DNA of 64,000 bases from Climacium dendroides. Its lineage: Eukaryota > Streptophyta > Bryopsida > Hypnales > Climaciaceae. Positions 1 to 12,558 of the stretch are shown here, in pieces (positions within the stretch are counted from its first letter, which is position 1; the number at the start of each line of letters is the position of its first letter). The stretch is from NCBI GenBank assembly GCA_950106755.1, contig OX467083.1, forward strand, positions 36,203,029 through 36,267,028, given 5' to 3'. The notes below the pieces were generated by a model. It made no database searches. It saw only the letters and a program-made list of their open reading frames with translations, and was not told the origin of the DNA. A program made the translations under genes and the position numbers.

Positions 1-2446
1 AGGATCAAAGGTTGTATTACTCTGTAAACGAGGATCTGGTAGCTGTGTTTTGTATTTCAAGGCATTAGCCACTAGATGGCGCTCCGTAACAAGTGCATGA
101 AGACTCCTTGAGCACATGACGTAATAACTACGCCAAACAAGAATTTCAAAGGAATGTAAACCACACTCCAAAAACAAAATAAAATTGGACTACAGAAAGT
201 CCCCGTATGACTTTCCCAAATCCGCTAAAAAAACATCCAAGGGTTAAGAAAGAAACGTCACCTCCAAGCTGGATGTAAAGAATTATTCCATATTCCTTGC
301 AAGTTTGCCACAAAAGTGTTTGGTCGAGATGAAGCAATCAGCAAGTAGCGCCCAAACTGAAACAAGAGCACCACGAGACCGGGATCTTCATCTCCCCTGT
401 AGTTCAAGATTCTGTCCTTGGTGGCAATTCGATCCTTCCACGGCTTGCGTTTGGACAATTGTCCATCTGACGCCCGAGTGCCATTCTCCACATTCGTGCT
501 GTCCATAATCTCTGTGGGAATCACGAGTTCCCATGAGCTGAGGTCTTTGTTGTCAGCGTTCTCTGAGATCTCCAAGCCTAGTTCATCGCCCTCAACACAT
601 CTATGGTTCCCAAGACGTAGGGAGACTCGTTGGAAAAGAGGTTGATAGTCAGCCAAGTGAGCAGCCAGAACGTCGTCAAATGAAAGATCCCTTAAATTCT
701 CCAAAGTGGAGAAAGCCAGTGTTTCAGGCTGTTTATCTGACACGCTTGGGTCTTTGAATGGCCCATCGAAAGAGGAATTGGCTGACACATACAAGACCGC
801 CCAGTCGGCTTGATGCACTCTCAGGGTTTGCTCATTCACAACTTGTAGACTTCCACTCTCCCCGAAAATCTCTACTTGCAGTACAGCTGCAAATGCCATC
901 CCCTGGTGTGTACTGGATCTCGTTGGACCGTCAACTTTGTTAACATCACTGGGACACTGACCCTTCAAAACGATATGCTTTGAGCCAACAACTTGTTTCG
1001 CTATCACGAGCTGGCTATCCATAGCCATAGAGAACGAAACCGAACCACCCTTGCTGCCAGCTATGCGCATTGCAAAGACCTGCAATGCTTCAGTTCGGAG
1101 AGCAAACTTAGCCTTTGAAATCAAGTTGACAAAATACAGTCACAGAATCTTATCTCAATCGGACCCAGAATCCGAGAGACGCATTGTCATGTTCGTTTAA
1201 AATGGCGAATTTTAGAACGCCAAAACAGTGACGTTCAAGTGCATAAAACTTTGAAAGCTAATACTATCAAGGGCCTAGAGCTTTGAGAACCAGTGCTTAG
1301 GGTTTCGAGGTGGTCAACTGGAACCTCAGCCCTAAATCTAGAACACCATGAAGATACGAGGTTCGGCTGAGCCCCAGTTTTCAGTCGGGCAAACTCAAAA
1401 CTACTCCGGTAGCTCGAAATTCCGCCATTCTAACGAATATGGGGTTTCATGCAGCAAAGGCTAGAGAAAACAAAAAATGAGTATGCACAATGACAGAGGA
1501 AGTAGCCAGAGCTCGTCACCTGGTGAGGATAAGAAGTAAACGCTTGTCGAATGTATGAAACATCATCAACTGTGTAATTTACATAAGTCATGGCCGTGTT
1601 GAGATCCAGCTCACGGTGATAGCTCTCTTTGTCATAGGTGTCATGGGAGTCATCAAATTCAAGCTTCAAATCTCCCAGCGGTTGATAAACCTAAGAAACA
1701 GATTTGCACTTTACATATGGAAGAAAAGGATCTATGACTTTGAAATTCCAATGCAGTGGTTCATATGTAAAGTGCACCTGAATCGGATATAATTTTTACA
1801 TGGAAAAACAAAAAATGGCACCTGTGGATCAGGTCCCAGCATCTTCTTGGCCTCGTTGGTGGCCTCCGCATACTTGCCTTCCATCACAAGCTCTCGCACT
1901 ACAGGAAGGCTCTCAAGGGCATGAGGGTTGTTCCAATCGGTTGGTCCACCGGACCACAGTGTATCCTCTGCACAATTCAAGTGTGTCACAGAGCTACCAA
2001 AATGTCGATGAAACCGATTATGAAGTAGACTGATCCAGATACACCATATGCTATGGACCACAGTAATTACAAGAGACCACAGTATTATTATTTTTTCAAA
2101 TTCAGTGTGGCAATTTCGATCACCGTGGAAGCTGCAAAGAAGGTTACAACCTCCTTCGTCATAATTGTTGTGGACCACAGTAATTCTTCACCCACTGCAA
2201 TTGAACACCCGTACAGAATGGTGTGTCCGTGGTATCAATTAGAGCCATGGAGATCAGGTTTCGTTGATATGGAGATCAGATATCGTTGGAAAACTGGAGA
2301 ATTGCAGAGCGCTTACCATTGAGCTGCACAAGTTCGGATTTCACACCCCCGTACACCATAGCTCCCAAGCGCCCGCTTCCGAGTGGAAACGCCTCGTTCC
2401 AAAATTGTGCAGGTTCGAAAGACTCCACCAGTAACTCATCATCCAT
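1..2446 (-). CDS. GH95 alpha-L-fucosidase (5' part, runs off left edge)
   Basis: Plant GH95 enzymes release alpha-1,2-linked fucose from cell-wall xyloglucan and arabinogalactan side chains. Four coding exons are visible: 2446-2317, 1967-1822, 1690-1520 and 1079-262. All have GT-AG borders and the phases close. The start ATG (2446-2444) gives MDDELLVESFEPAQFW. Family marks in order are PLGSGRLGAMVYGG, LNEDTLWSGGPTDW, VYQPLGDLKLEFDD, then GRYLLIASSRPN and ANLQGIWNNSLHPAW. The last visible exon ends in phase 2, so the gene continues past position 1. The part that normally carries the Asn/Asp/Glu catalytic residues lies outside the window, so activity cannot be judged. No clear signal peptide is seen at the chosen start; an upstream exon could supply one. 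Family assignment is firm; substrate is inferred from plant homologues. Confidence 0.9.
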
Positions 2447-3180
2447 GGCTGGCCCTTGTTAGGTTTCGGACAACTTCACAGAACCCCACCAAAACCACAA
2501 GCTTAAAATTCACAGCAGTGTGCCTTTAATTCCTCCCAAAACAAGCCCATTCCTTGAAAGAGAACAATTGCGCCCCCTCCGCCTCAAGCGTTGCCGTGTT
2601 CACGAAGTAAGAGCACAAGCCATGCCCACCCTCAGACCCTGACACTCCCAATACAACCAATTTGGAATCGCAAGCACATCATCCGAGAAATGGGTACCAA
2701 TTGGGTCGTCCCAAGGGCAAAACTGGTGGTGAAAAATTGGTGGATTGCGGAGAAAGAACAAGCTTACGAGCGGGTGTGATCAGAACATGCGCATGAACGT
2801 GGAGAATGCAAAGCAAAGGTGAAGAACTTGGAGCAGCAGACTACGTCGGTAGAGGCACATCCACTATATGATTCGATTCTATCGCGAGAATGAAGAACAC
2901 GCAATGTCCATTCGAAGAGCAACTCGCAAGCTACTGATGACGGAGGAGTGGTGACATTGGAGTGAAGCTTCGGAAAGGCCGCAAGTCTGACATTTAGTGG
3001 CCTGCACTGCAGGCAATCTTCGCCACTTTTGTTCCGCCGTGTCCCTTTCTTCAATTGCGGATGTTGGCGTGGAGTTTGGACTTTTGGACCGAACCATCTA
3101 CATATAATAGCATTCTTAAAACGCCTGAAGCGCCGGGGTTGCAAAACAATTTCCTTCATCCTACATGCTCCCATGCAACT
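2447..3180. other. Upstream region of the GH95 gene
   Basis: This is moderately GC-rich DNA before the fucosidase start. Several overlapping open frames exist on both strands (for example minus 3174-2764), but none resembles a known protein and they look like by-products of base composition. It probably holds the promoter and 5' leader. No TATA box could be assigned with confidence. Confidence 0.4.
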
Positions 3181-6100
3181 AAATGTGAATGAATTTTTGT
3201 ATTTTTAATTTCCAGAGACGTAATCACATGTCTTCTTGTCCCAAAAAATTTAGTTTTGTTTTTTTTTGGCAAAAAATGTGTTTTTTTCGATAATTTTTGA
3301 AGAAATAGTGAAGAAAAATCATACTCCATAGTACTCTATATGTACTAGAAAATTATCTCAAAAAATCTTAGTGCAAATTGTGCATATAGAGCAATTATTT
3401 CTTAAATGGTAATTTTGAAATATACTTTGTAATGAATTCTTATGAAATTAATACTAGTAACATATAAATTATTCTAAAAATCTTAAACATATGCATAAGC
3501 TATTATTATTTTTAATTTGAAAAATTAAAAATATTTTAAGGAGTTAAGAATTCTTTTCCAAAATTCTTTTAAAATAGTTTCTGGCTAGAAGTTGAATGTC
3601 AATAAGGTATCTATGGTAGTACAAAAAATCATGTGAGAGTCATGTGTCTAAATTATTAAAAAAATATATGAGAAAGTAAATAGGTGTTTCATAAGTGTCA
3701 TTGAGGTGTGTTAGTTAGGAAGAATGGTGTAAAGTTGTCATATAAAGGAAGAGATGAAGGGGCCAAAATCAATGCTACCCAATAGCAAGTGGCACATACA
3801 AGTGTAAATTCAACAAAATAGGAGTGCAAAGTATTTTTTCAATTTTATTTTTTTGGCAACACATAATGAGATCTTTATTGGGGTCATGAAGCTCTTTATA
3901 TTCATAGACATGGATGAAATATGCAAAATGCTGATGATATTTCATTTACTCATTTAATTGTGTGTAAATTCATTCCAAATGAAATAAAGATTTTGTAGTA
4001 ATTTGGTGATCTCATCCATTGTGAAAGGAAGAATATATTGCCAAATTTTCATTCCAAAAAATTGTATTGTTTATAAAATCAGTCAAGGAAAATCTTTGAG
4101 CTCAAGGTTGGACAATAGGTGGAAAGTAAAAAAAGGACCACCAATGCAAAATTTGATGCTTGGGACTTTTTTTCTAAATTCAAGGAGTTTTCTTAAGACC
4201 AAGGAATACATTCTACGCTCATTTCTATTTCATCTTTTCTCAACCTATGTCTTCAACTTCTATGCTACATCTCATTTGTATCATCTTCTAACATACCATC
4301 TTCATCATTTTCTTCAACTTCAAGTACTACTAGAAAATTTGGTGTCTAAGACAACAAATAATATTGCAAATGTATGATTTGAACTCAATATGTTGTTAAC
4401 TCAATTTTGTGTACCATAATTTGAAATTATTTTCTATTTTTCTATGTTTTTCCCATAGAAGTCTAAATTTCTTTTGTGCTTTGGCACATTGATAATAATA
4501 CATAATTTTAGATTGTTGTGCAGAGAAATTGAAGGAAGTTGATAATTATAAATTTTAAAATATTCACAATTTGATAAACATGCAAATGGAAATGATCCTC
4601 ACAATATTTGAATATTTTTTTTGGAATTGAGAGCATGAAATTGCATTATCCACTATGTACCAAAAAGATGCAAACATGATGTTTGCATTTCAATTCCTCT
4701 CCCCCCTTCCTTTGCAAAAATTAAGAGTTGTTGATATGAGTTCAAAAAAAAATTCCCCCACCTTAATGCCATCAATCTTCTAAAAAAATCAAAGCCATTG
4801 ATATTGAACGAATAAACAACCTTGGCCATCTAAATTCAGATACAAAAATGAATATAAAATATAAATGCAAATACAAATATAAAATACAAATACAAAATAC
4901 AAATATAAATATGGATAAAAATTCACACAATAGATGCAAAATCTAGATATGGATACGTTTACAAAATATGAATGCAAAATACAAATACAGAATATATACT
5001 TATTCACAAGCAAAAAATACACATATATCCCATATGGTTTGCAACTTTTAAAAGTTCACCAAGATTACAAATATGGATATTAGAGTAGGTTTTTCTTGTT
5101 GAATTCATAAATTCCTTTTACTCAAAGAATTTGCTCAAAATTTTACTCAAAAGTTCTACAACCAGTAGGAAAATTACATGTGTACCCCTCATAGAAATTT
5201 TGTAAAATCTTAACAACCAATGTGATAATGCCACATGTACCCCTTTTGGAAATCATGTGTAGTTTTAATTGAAATTGACAATCCTATCATTATGTATCCA
5301 GAAGATGCAAACATCTTTTAGGTATTAGTTTATCAATGACATTATAATTTACTAACATTGTAGAGAGAGTATAGGTTGTAATGTGTTCAATTTATATATA
5401 AGAGCTGCATGATGCATTTTTAGGTTTAAATTATCACTTTCATTGAATTTAAAGTTCCAACTTCCAACTTCCAACTTCCAAAAGTTCAAAATATTTAGAA
5501 CTAGTATGATGTGTTTTTAAATTCAATTTTTTTGTACAAAGATTAGAATTCAACCATGGAGTGCTAATTTTTTAATTTTAGAATGACACAATAAAAAGTA
5601 TATATACAGTATAATAATCTACACTATAATATAAACCTAGGGAGAGATTTTTTGAAAATTAATCATATATTGCATTTGATATGATTGTTTTATATTTTAT
5701 TCAAAAATTCACAATAATTTCAATTTTTTCCAAAAATACATAAAAATCTTACAACTAATAGAAGACATGTAAATGATGTAAGCACATCTTCTAAATTAAA
5801 GACAAAAATCACATTCATAGGCACTTGCAAAATGAAGTTTGAGAAAATATTTATAGGCTTGTCTTTTAAGGGTTCAAAGTCTCTAAACTTCAGTTGACAT
5901 AGAAGTCTTGGCAACACTCAAATATTATGCTAGACTTTGGAGGTGTATGTTGACCAATAGTCAACCTTGAACTCTATTCTTGCCAATATAAAAATCCTAA
6001 AGATCCAAAGTCTATAGTTGTAAATGGTGAACCCTATAAACTCTCATATTTTTTTGAATCCAAATTCCAATCCAAAGTTTTATAACTTTGGTTTTGTAAA

Positions 6101-8367
6101 TTAATTGAATCCCAAAGTTTCTCATTGGTTCTTTATAAAATCTTTTGAACTCCTTCAATTGAAAAGCCATTATAGGCTTCAACTCTAGTCTTGAAAATCT
6201 GAAACCCTATTATTTTTATTTGGGCTTCATTCTACCATTTTCTTCCTCACCTCATTTCATCCTAACTTCATTTTGCCCCAACTTCATTTACTAATTTGTT
6301 CATGGCTTTATTCCATCATTCCAGTTATGACTTCAATTTTAGTCACAACTTCAAAGGCACTCTATGGTTGCAAAGTGGACCTTATACATGCAAATCCCAA
6401 AGGCCACTTTGAAAATTGGCTAAACTAATTCTGACCTACATGTCATCACTAGAATAAATCTTCAAATCTTACGACCTAGAGTATTCTAAATTTTTAGATT
6501 TAGAATACAAAATTTTTGCAAATTTGTAAATTTTAAACTTTTATGATTTTAAAATTCAAATAATTTAAAATTCTTTATTATTTTTATTTATGAATATTTA
6601 ATTTTTATAATTGTTAAAAAATTAAGCAACCAAATCTTGATATAGAAAAAAACTAAATAATCCTTCTACCTATGCAAAACATATTATTTTTTGGACCTTC
6701 TGAATTTGAGATGATCCTTTAAATTACTAGTACTTTAGTAAAATATTAAAAAATTAATAGAAAAATCTATTAATTTCCAACCAACTCCAATAACTGAATG
6801 ATGTGCTATTAATTATATTTTTACAACCTTTATTGTCAAATTTTACAGCATATATTAGTATATAAATATTCATCAAATAAATTTCAAAGCAATTTGGTTT
6901 GACAATGAAGAGAAATTAGAATTTACACTCTTAGAATATGATTCTTTCCATGATTATCTTAAATTTCATTTTATATTGAGTGGCACAAAAATGGTCAATC
7001 ATTTATTTACAAAAACTTTTTGACATTTCTCTAACAATAATTGACATTGACACGTCAAAAATGTTGTACATTTTGTGCTCATTTCTTCATTAAAAAGCTA
7101 GTCAATGTCAATTTCAATGTATAACATACCTATTTAGAGGTCATCAATTTTTTTAACATTTAAATTAAATTAAATTTGAAAAATAATTTTTTTCCGCCCT
7201 AAAATGTTGCCAAAGGTCATGGGGTGAGCAAACACATAGTTTTACTCTACCAATTTATGAATTTAAATACTTTCAATTTTCAATTTTAAAAATTTAGAGA
7301 GTGATAAATTTCAAGGCTTAAAAAATCTAATACATGTATTTTTAGAAAATAATATTTAAGAAATATGGACAATATAAAAATCAAAACACACAATGATGCC
7401 AACAAATCATAAGAATTTTAAAATATAAAAGGATATTGCCACAATGATGAAATATAATTTTTTTTTAAACTAGTTCATCTTGATAAAAAATGAAATTAAA
7501 AAATATCGAATCTTTCTTTGACTATTTTAGTCTCTTTGGTTCTTTGACTAAAATGTTAGAAATTTCAAAGTACATCAAATGAATGCAACTTCAAGATCTT
7601 GTTGTAATATTCTGTTTTCTAAATTTATTTTTTTTAATTTTATTATTTTCACAAATTACATCTTTTATTACATATATTTCTTTTGTAACAACCATGTAGA
7701 AATTCTAGAAATGATAGTAAAATGCATCATACATTTGTTTGGTGATCTACGTAGACCAACTCAAAGTGGGATCATGAACTAATCTATTTATAAATGAAGG
7801 CAATCACTTTAATTTTACAATTGCAAAATTATTGTTTTGGCAATTAAGGTGCTTTTCTTAAATTGATATGTTTATTGATGTTGCATAAAGGATGTTGTTC
7901 ACTATTACTTCAAAAATCCCTTAAAACCAAAATATAATTACAAAAATTTCATTAGTTCTTTGCATTGGTTTATGTTTGGGTGAAGGATAAGATGTTGGTA
8001 CAACCTTAACCAATACCAAAGTATCTATTATTATTCATAATGCAACATGATGTAGCATAGACTATTTTATTTTGTGATGCAAGGTCATAAAACCACATAA
8101 TGTCTACTTGAACATAATAGAGATGACTACATAAAAAATTCTATTCAAATACATTATATTACAAATGATTGAGATATCATTGCAAGAATTTTTTGCATTT
8201 AGAGGTAATTTATTTTAGATGGATATTGGAGATAAAAGTAGTAAATAATTTGTTTTAATTTGTAGTAATTCAAAAATTTTGAATTTAGAGATAAATTAGT
8301 CATCTTTATTGATTTTTAAAAATATAATATCCATCGTCCTTCAATGTTTACTATTTTTTTATTCAAC
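3181..8367. other. AT-rich gene-free stretch
   Basis: About 5.2 kb of very AT-rich DNA with only short chance frames. It contains a low-complexity tract at 4833-5000 made of degenerate ATACAAATA-like units, and a short tandem run of about four CTTCCAA units near 5453-5482. No gene, RNA or complete mobile element could be supported. Confidence 0.6.
4833..5000. repeat. Low-complexity ATACAAATA-type tract
   Basis: Irregular repeats of ATACAAAT/ATAAAATACAAAT fill this segment. They produce an artificial Tyr/Leu/Phe/Cys-rich frame on the minus strand, which should not be annotated as a protein. Confidence 0.6.
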
Positions 8368-8930
8368 TAGCGATTGGTGCTTGCTATGCTATGCATTCAC
8401 CATTAGAATTTCATTAGAATTTTTATGTATTAGATAGAATGTAGAGCAAAAATTTCAATAAATTTTTAGCTAAAAATTACTAAAATCTTCATATAATTTT
8501 TTTAATAAATAAGTATATATTGAAATAAACAATAGAAATTTAATGAATGATGAATGAAATATATGCAATGATGAATATGGTAAAAGATACACATACATTA
8601 GAATGCATTAGAAATTTAACTCAATTGTTACAAACAATGGCAACCAAAATAGAAGAATTTAAAGGAAAAACTTATAAATCTCAAAAGCTTCATGAACAAT
8701 TTAATTCAAAGCTCACAAAAGGCACAAAATCATAGAAATGCAAAAGAAGTATAAAGCCAAGAAAAGCAATGGAATTGCTACCTTTATAATATCACCATAT
8801 TGATCCTCTTTAATATCACCTCAATTGCAACAACTATATTATTTTTATAATATCACCTTTTGTAAAAAGTGATATTATAGAGGTGATTGTGAACTACTAC
8901 TCTATTTAGTAATATCACATTGTTTGGGGC
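8368..8930 (+). mobile_element. TIR element copy 1, right end missing
   Basis: It starts TAGCGATTGGTGCTTGCTATGCTA and is colinear with the complete copy at 49410-50278. Shared blocks include the terminal motif, the ATTAGAATTTTTATGTATTA block, the AATGATGAATGAAATA block and the internal ATAATATCACCTCAATTGCAAC unit. Homology stops near 8930 and no right terminal repeat is found, so this copy is truncated. The 62-codon frame inside it is not conserved in the other copy and is probably not a gene. Confidence 0.65.
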
Positions 8931-9578
8931 ATTGAATTTTTTCTCTTCACAACATTTAGCATTGATGGAATTTTTGGGAGTATGTTTATTTTAAATTTCA
9001 TGTTTTTGATGCCTATTGTTTGATTGAATAATTACTTTATAATGATTTATGATGTTTCAAAAGGTATTTCAATGATGGCCCCAATGAATTCCTATAATGT
9101 TCTCAATGACAATTTCAAGGTTCTTCTCTAAAAAGTTTTCAATAAAAGTTGGATGATTATTAGATGAAATTTTAAAACACAATTGAATGTAGTTTCTACA
9201 AAATGTATGAAATTTGTCAAAATGCTAATGGTTTTGAGGACATGGTCACTTAGTACATTTGCCCTAAAATTTGCCATTAGTTTTAATCTTATAAATATCA
9301 ATCATATTATTTATAGGCTTTGGAGAATTATTTTTTTGGATTGGAAATTGAATCTTTCAAACAATGAATTACAAAAGCCTTTTTATCTAGTTGTTTCAAG
9401 AAAATGCATCATCTTGAAAGATAAAATTCAATCATTTATTAATCACACAAAAGAAAGTAATAAAAATGACCCATCACTTAAAAGAGTCACTTCACCTATG
9501 ATAAGTCACCTAGGTCTACAATCATTTTGAGTTCAACATTTTTCTATATGAATAAGTTTTTATAATTAAAAATAAATA

Positions 9579-9583
<5 letters not shown>

Positions 9584-9633
<50 letters not shown>
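9584..9633. repeat. (AT)n microsatellite
   Basis: An uninterrupted run of about 25 AT dinucleotides, roughly 50 bp before the perfect palindrome at 9685. Confidence 0.95.
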
Positions 9634-9638
<5 letters not shown>

Positions 9639-9684
9639 CCACTACAATGTATTACAATATGAAAACTCAAATTTTCACATATAA

Positions 9685-9834
9685 CACTACTAGAAAATTT
9701 AGTTTTTCTATTGTTTTGGTCGCGTTGATCCGGTCAAAATCTGACAGAAATCTGTTGATTTCAACAGATTTCTGTCAGATTTTGACCGGATCAACGCGAC
9801 CAAAACAATAGAAAAACTAAATTTTCTAGTAGTG
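9685..9834. mobile_element. Perfect palindromic CACTA-type MITE
   Basis: 150 bp made of two 74-bp arms (9685-9758 and 9761-9834) that are exact reverse complements, separated by TT. The ends read CACTACTAGAAAA and TTTTCTAGTAGTG, the terminal signature of plant CACTA (En/Spm) elements. The insertion is flanked by a 3-bp TAA duplication (9682-9684 and 9835-9837), the target size expected for CACTA transposases. It has no coding capacity, so movement would need a transposase supplied in trans. Confidence 0.9.
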
Positions 9835-10319
9835 TAAGGAATTCGACTTTACGGCCAATTACCCAAATCTCAACATACCACATCATGATTCACGAAATTT
9901 CAGATATTTTTCATAAATCATGAGGACATGATTTTTTTTTCCGGAGGGGATTAAATGTTAACCCACTATGTTGTCCTTTAAAGAAATTATTAATTGGCTT
10001 ACTTTAGCTTCTTCAAAATAATTATTGATATTTTAGAAATCTCAAGATAATTACATCAGAGGATAAAGTATACTAGACTACATGGAACATAAATATTCAC
10101 ATGTATAAAAGTATTAAATACAAAAGTTATTAATTCGTGAAAATGGAAAATTATATTGGTTCCTGTATTTTGGAGCACTTTCAAGAATTAACTAAAATTA
10201 TGAACACACAAAGGATTAGATATAATTATGAAAAATCTTAAATTATATACTTCATACTACAATATTAACAAATTAATAATGAGAAAAAATATCTTAATTC
10301 ACAAGTTATTAATTTTACA
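9835..10319. other. AT-rich spacer
   Basis: No gene or complete element is visible between the palindrome and the LTR-like segment. Confidence 0.5.
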
Positions 10320-10708
10320 AAAGACCACTTCAGCTCAGACAAGGAAGACCAAAGCGGCAATACAACTTAGTACATAGAGTTACTAGGCTAATTATAGGAA
10401 AGAATTAGTTAGGAAAAGGTAGTTAGGAAAATTATAGGAGAAATAGTCTTAGACCTATTTCCAAGGTTAAACGGTTAGGATTATTTTAATAGTCCCCTAT
10501 CACCGGGGGAAACTATATAAAGAGACAAATGTCTCATTCAAAGATAACAAATAAGAGATTTAAGACCAATTGAAGAATTGAAGATAAAAGATCTTGTCTC
10601 ACAAAGTCAAGCAAAGACTTAAAAAGCTTTAAGAAATTAAAGATAGACATCGACTCCTAGTTCATTACAAATTGAAAATACTTAGAATTAGATTAATGTA
10701 ATTCTATT
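10320..10708 (+). repeat. Possible LTR-like fragment with TATA box
   Basis: The segment has a sharper composition than its surroundings. A TATA-like ACTATATAAAG near 10512 is followed by AGACAAATGTCTC and A-rich sequence, an arrangement like the U3-R-U5 order of plant LTR elements. No matching second LTR, primer-binding site or target duplication was found. A CACTA-like element sits directly after it. Confidence 0.25.
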
Positions 10709-10711
10709 ACA

Positions 10712-12555
10712 CACTACAACAATGGCAGTGTTTTATGACTGAAGATGACTGGCGACTACTTGCAGTCATATTCTTGAAGGCCAACACTTTGGGGAGAAAT
10801 ATGACTGCAAAATATGACTGCCAGTTATTTTTACGCCTTGTACTTCACAAGCGTATACTATACGACCATTAGGAATACCAAAGTACTTCATAGGGAACGT
10901 AGGGAACATGTTTGGGAACATTGAGTCATATTATCACTAATATTTTCATATAATAGTGATTTTTTTTGTTTTGGGCAATTCCAAAAAAATATAGAGAAGT
11001 CATTGTTTAAAATTTTGAAATCCTAGTCACCTACTTTTTTGGATTTTGAATCCTAGTCACTATTTTTTTAGGGTTTTGATACCCTAGCCATCATTTTTTA
11101 AGGGTTTTGAAACCCTAGCCGCCACTTTTTAGGGTTTTGAAATCCTAGCCGTCACTTCTTGTGGCCCTTCTTCCTTACTTTTTATTGTCTCTAAGCTCTT
11201 ACTTGTTGTTGTTTTTTGTTGCATCTTAACTCTTGTTTCTTGTTGCTCTCTAGTTCATGCTTCTTGTTTCTTATTGTTGCATCTAAATTCTTTCTTTCTC
11301 TTGCATTTGAACTCTTTCTTCTTCCTAGTTCTTGTTTTTTTGTTTCCTCTTGTTTTGTAGTTCTTGCTTCTTATTTCTTTTTATTGCATCTATACTCTCA
11401 TTTCTTGTTGTTTCTTGTCATGTCTTAGTTGGTGCTTCTTATTTCTTCTTGTATCTTAGTTGTTGCTTTTTATTTGTTCTTATGTCTTAATTGTTGCCTC
11501 ATATTGTGTCTTAGTTGTTGTTTCTTGTTTTGTGTTGCTTCTTGTTTCTTCTTGTGTCTTAGTTATTGCTTCTTATTCCTTATTGCATTTTAACTTTTGA
11601 TTCTTGTTATCTCTTAGTATTTATATTTTTTTTCTTGTTTCCTCCATCATCAATCTTATTCTTCCTATCCTAAACTTGAGCTACATATTTTGTGTTGATT
11701 GTAAATCTTTGAAGGTTAGGCTTTGTTGTTCAATCACTAAAAACTAACCTCTCATTTCTTTGATTGTATATGCAGGCATCAAAAGTTGAAACAAAGACAT
11801 TGGAAGCTACTTGCAACTTCATGAAGCCAAAAATATGACTTACAGAAGTCATATTTCATAAAATATGACTGACGAGAGTCGTATTCTACATTACTGCAAA
11901 ATATGACTCACCTCAGTCATATTCCATGCCATCAAAAAATATGACTGACTGCAGTTATATTCCATGTCATCCAAAAATATGACTAACTGCAGTCATATTC
12001 CATGTCATCAAAAAATATGACTAACTGCAGTCATATTTCACGTCATCCAAAAATATGACTGCCTACAATCATATTCCATGTCATTCAAAAATATGACTGA
12101 CTGCAGTCATATTCCATGTCATCAAAAAATATGACTAACCGCAGTCATATTCCACGTAATCGCAAAATATGACTCATTGCAGTCATATTCCACGTCATCC
12201 AAAAATATGACTGACCGCAGTCATATTCCACGTCATCTAAAAATATGACTGACCATAGTCATATTCCACGTAGGATTTTTTTGTTTGCTCGAGCAACTCA
12301 AGAAAAAGTCAAGACTCCCCTAGGAAAGTCAAAGCATACGCCATGTTGGCATACTATGGCTAAAAATGGGTATTTATACCCCTCGGAAAATATGACTACC
12401 AATATGACTGATGTCTGAAGCGACTGCTTCTAAACGACTGGAGTCAGTCATATTCCAAGTCATCTACAGTGATTTCTGCGTGAGTCGTATTTTTTGATTT
12501 TACGACTCACTGCAGTCATATTTTGCAGTCATAAAACACTGCTTTTGTTGTAGTG
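10712..12555. mobile_element. Non-autonomous CACTA-like element, 1.84 kb
   Basis: The ends are CACTACAACAATGGCAGTGT and the inverted ACACTGCTTTTGTTGTAGTG, giving imperfect terminal repeats of about 30 bp. The flanks carry a 3-bp ACA duplication (10709-10711 and 12556-12558). Subterminal DNA is packed with the motif AATATGACT and its complement AGTCATATT. On the right side these form about twelve 38-bp tandem units. The middle (about 10980-11760) is T-rich, low in complexity and holds no transposase. Family rule: CACTA transposases bind subterminal repeats. The element is therefore inferred to be mobilised in trans. Confidence 0.88.
11831..12271. repeat. 38-bp subterminal tandem array inside CACTA-like element
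   Basis: About twelve units of the type CATCAAAAAATATGACTGAC followed by TGCAGTCATATTCCATGT. Each unit is itself a near palindrome (ATATGACT...AGTCATAT). Units differ by a few bases, mainly at the centre. Confidence 0.85.
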
Positions 12556-12558
12556 ACA

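Noticed and set aside
2764..3174. 136-codon minus frame upstream of the fucosidase gene
   Set aside because: Another minus frame overlaps it, composition is odd (many Cys, Arg, Ser) and there is no family likeness.
4789..5022. 77-codon Tyr/Cys/Phe-rich minus frame
   Set aside because: Produced by a low-complexity ATACAAATA tract.
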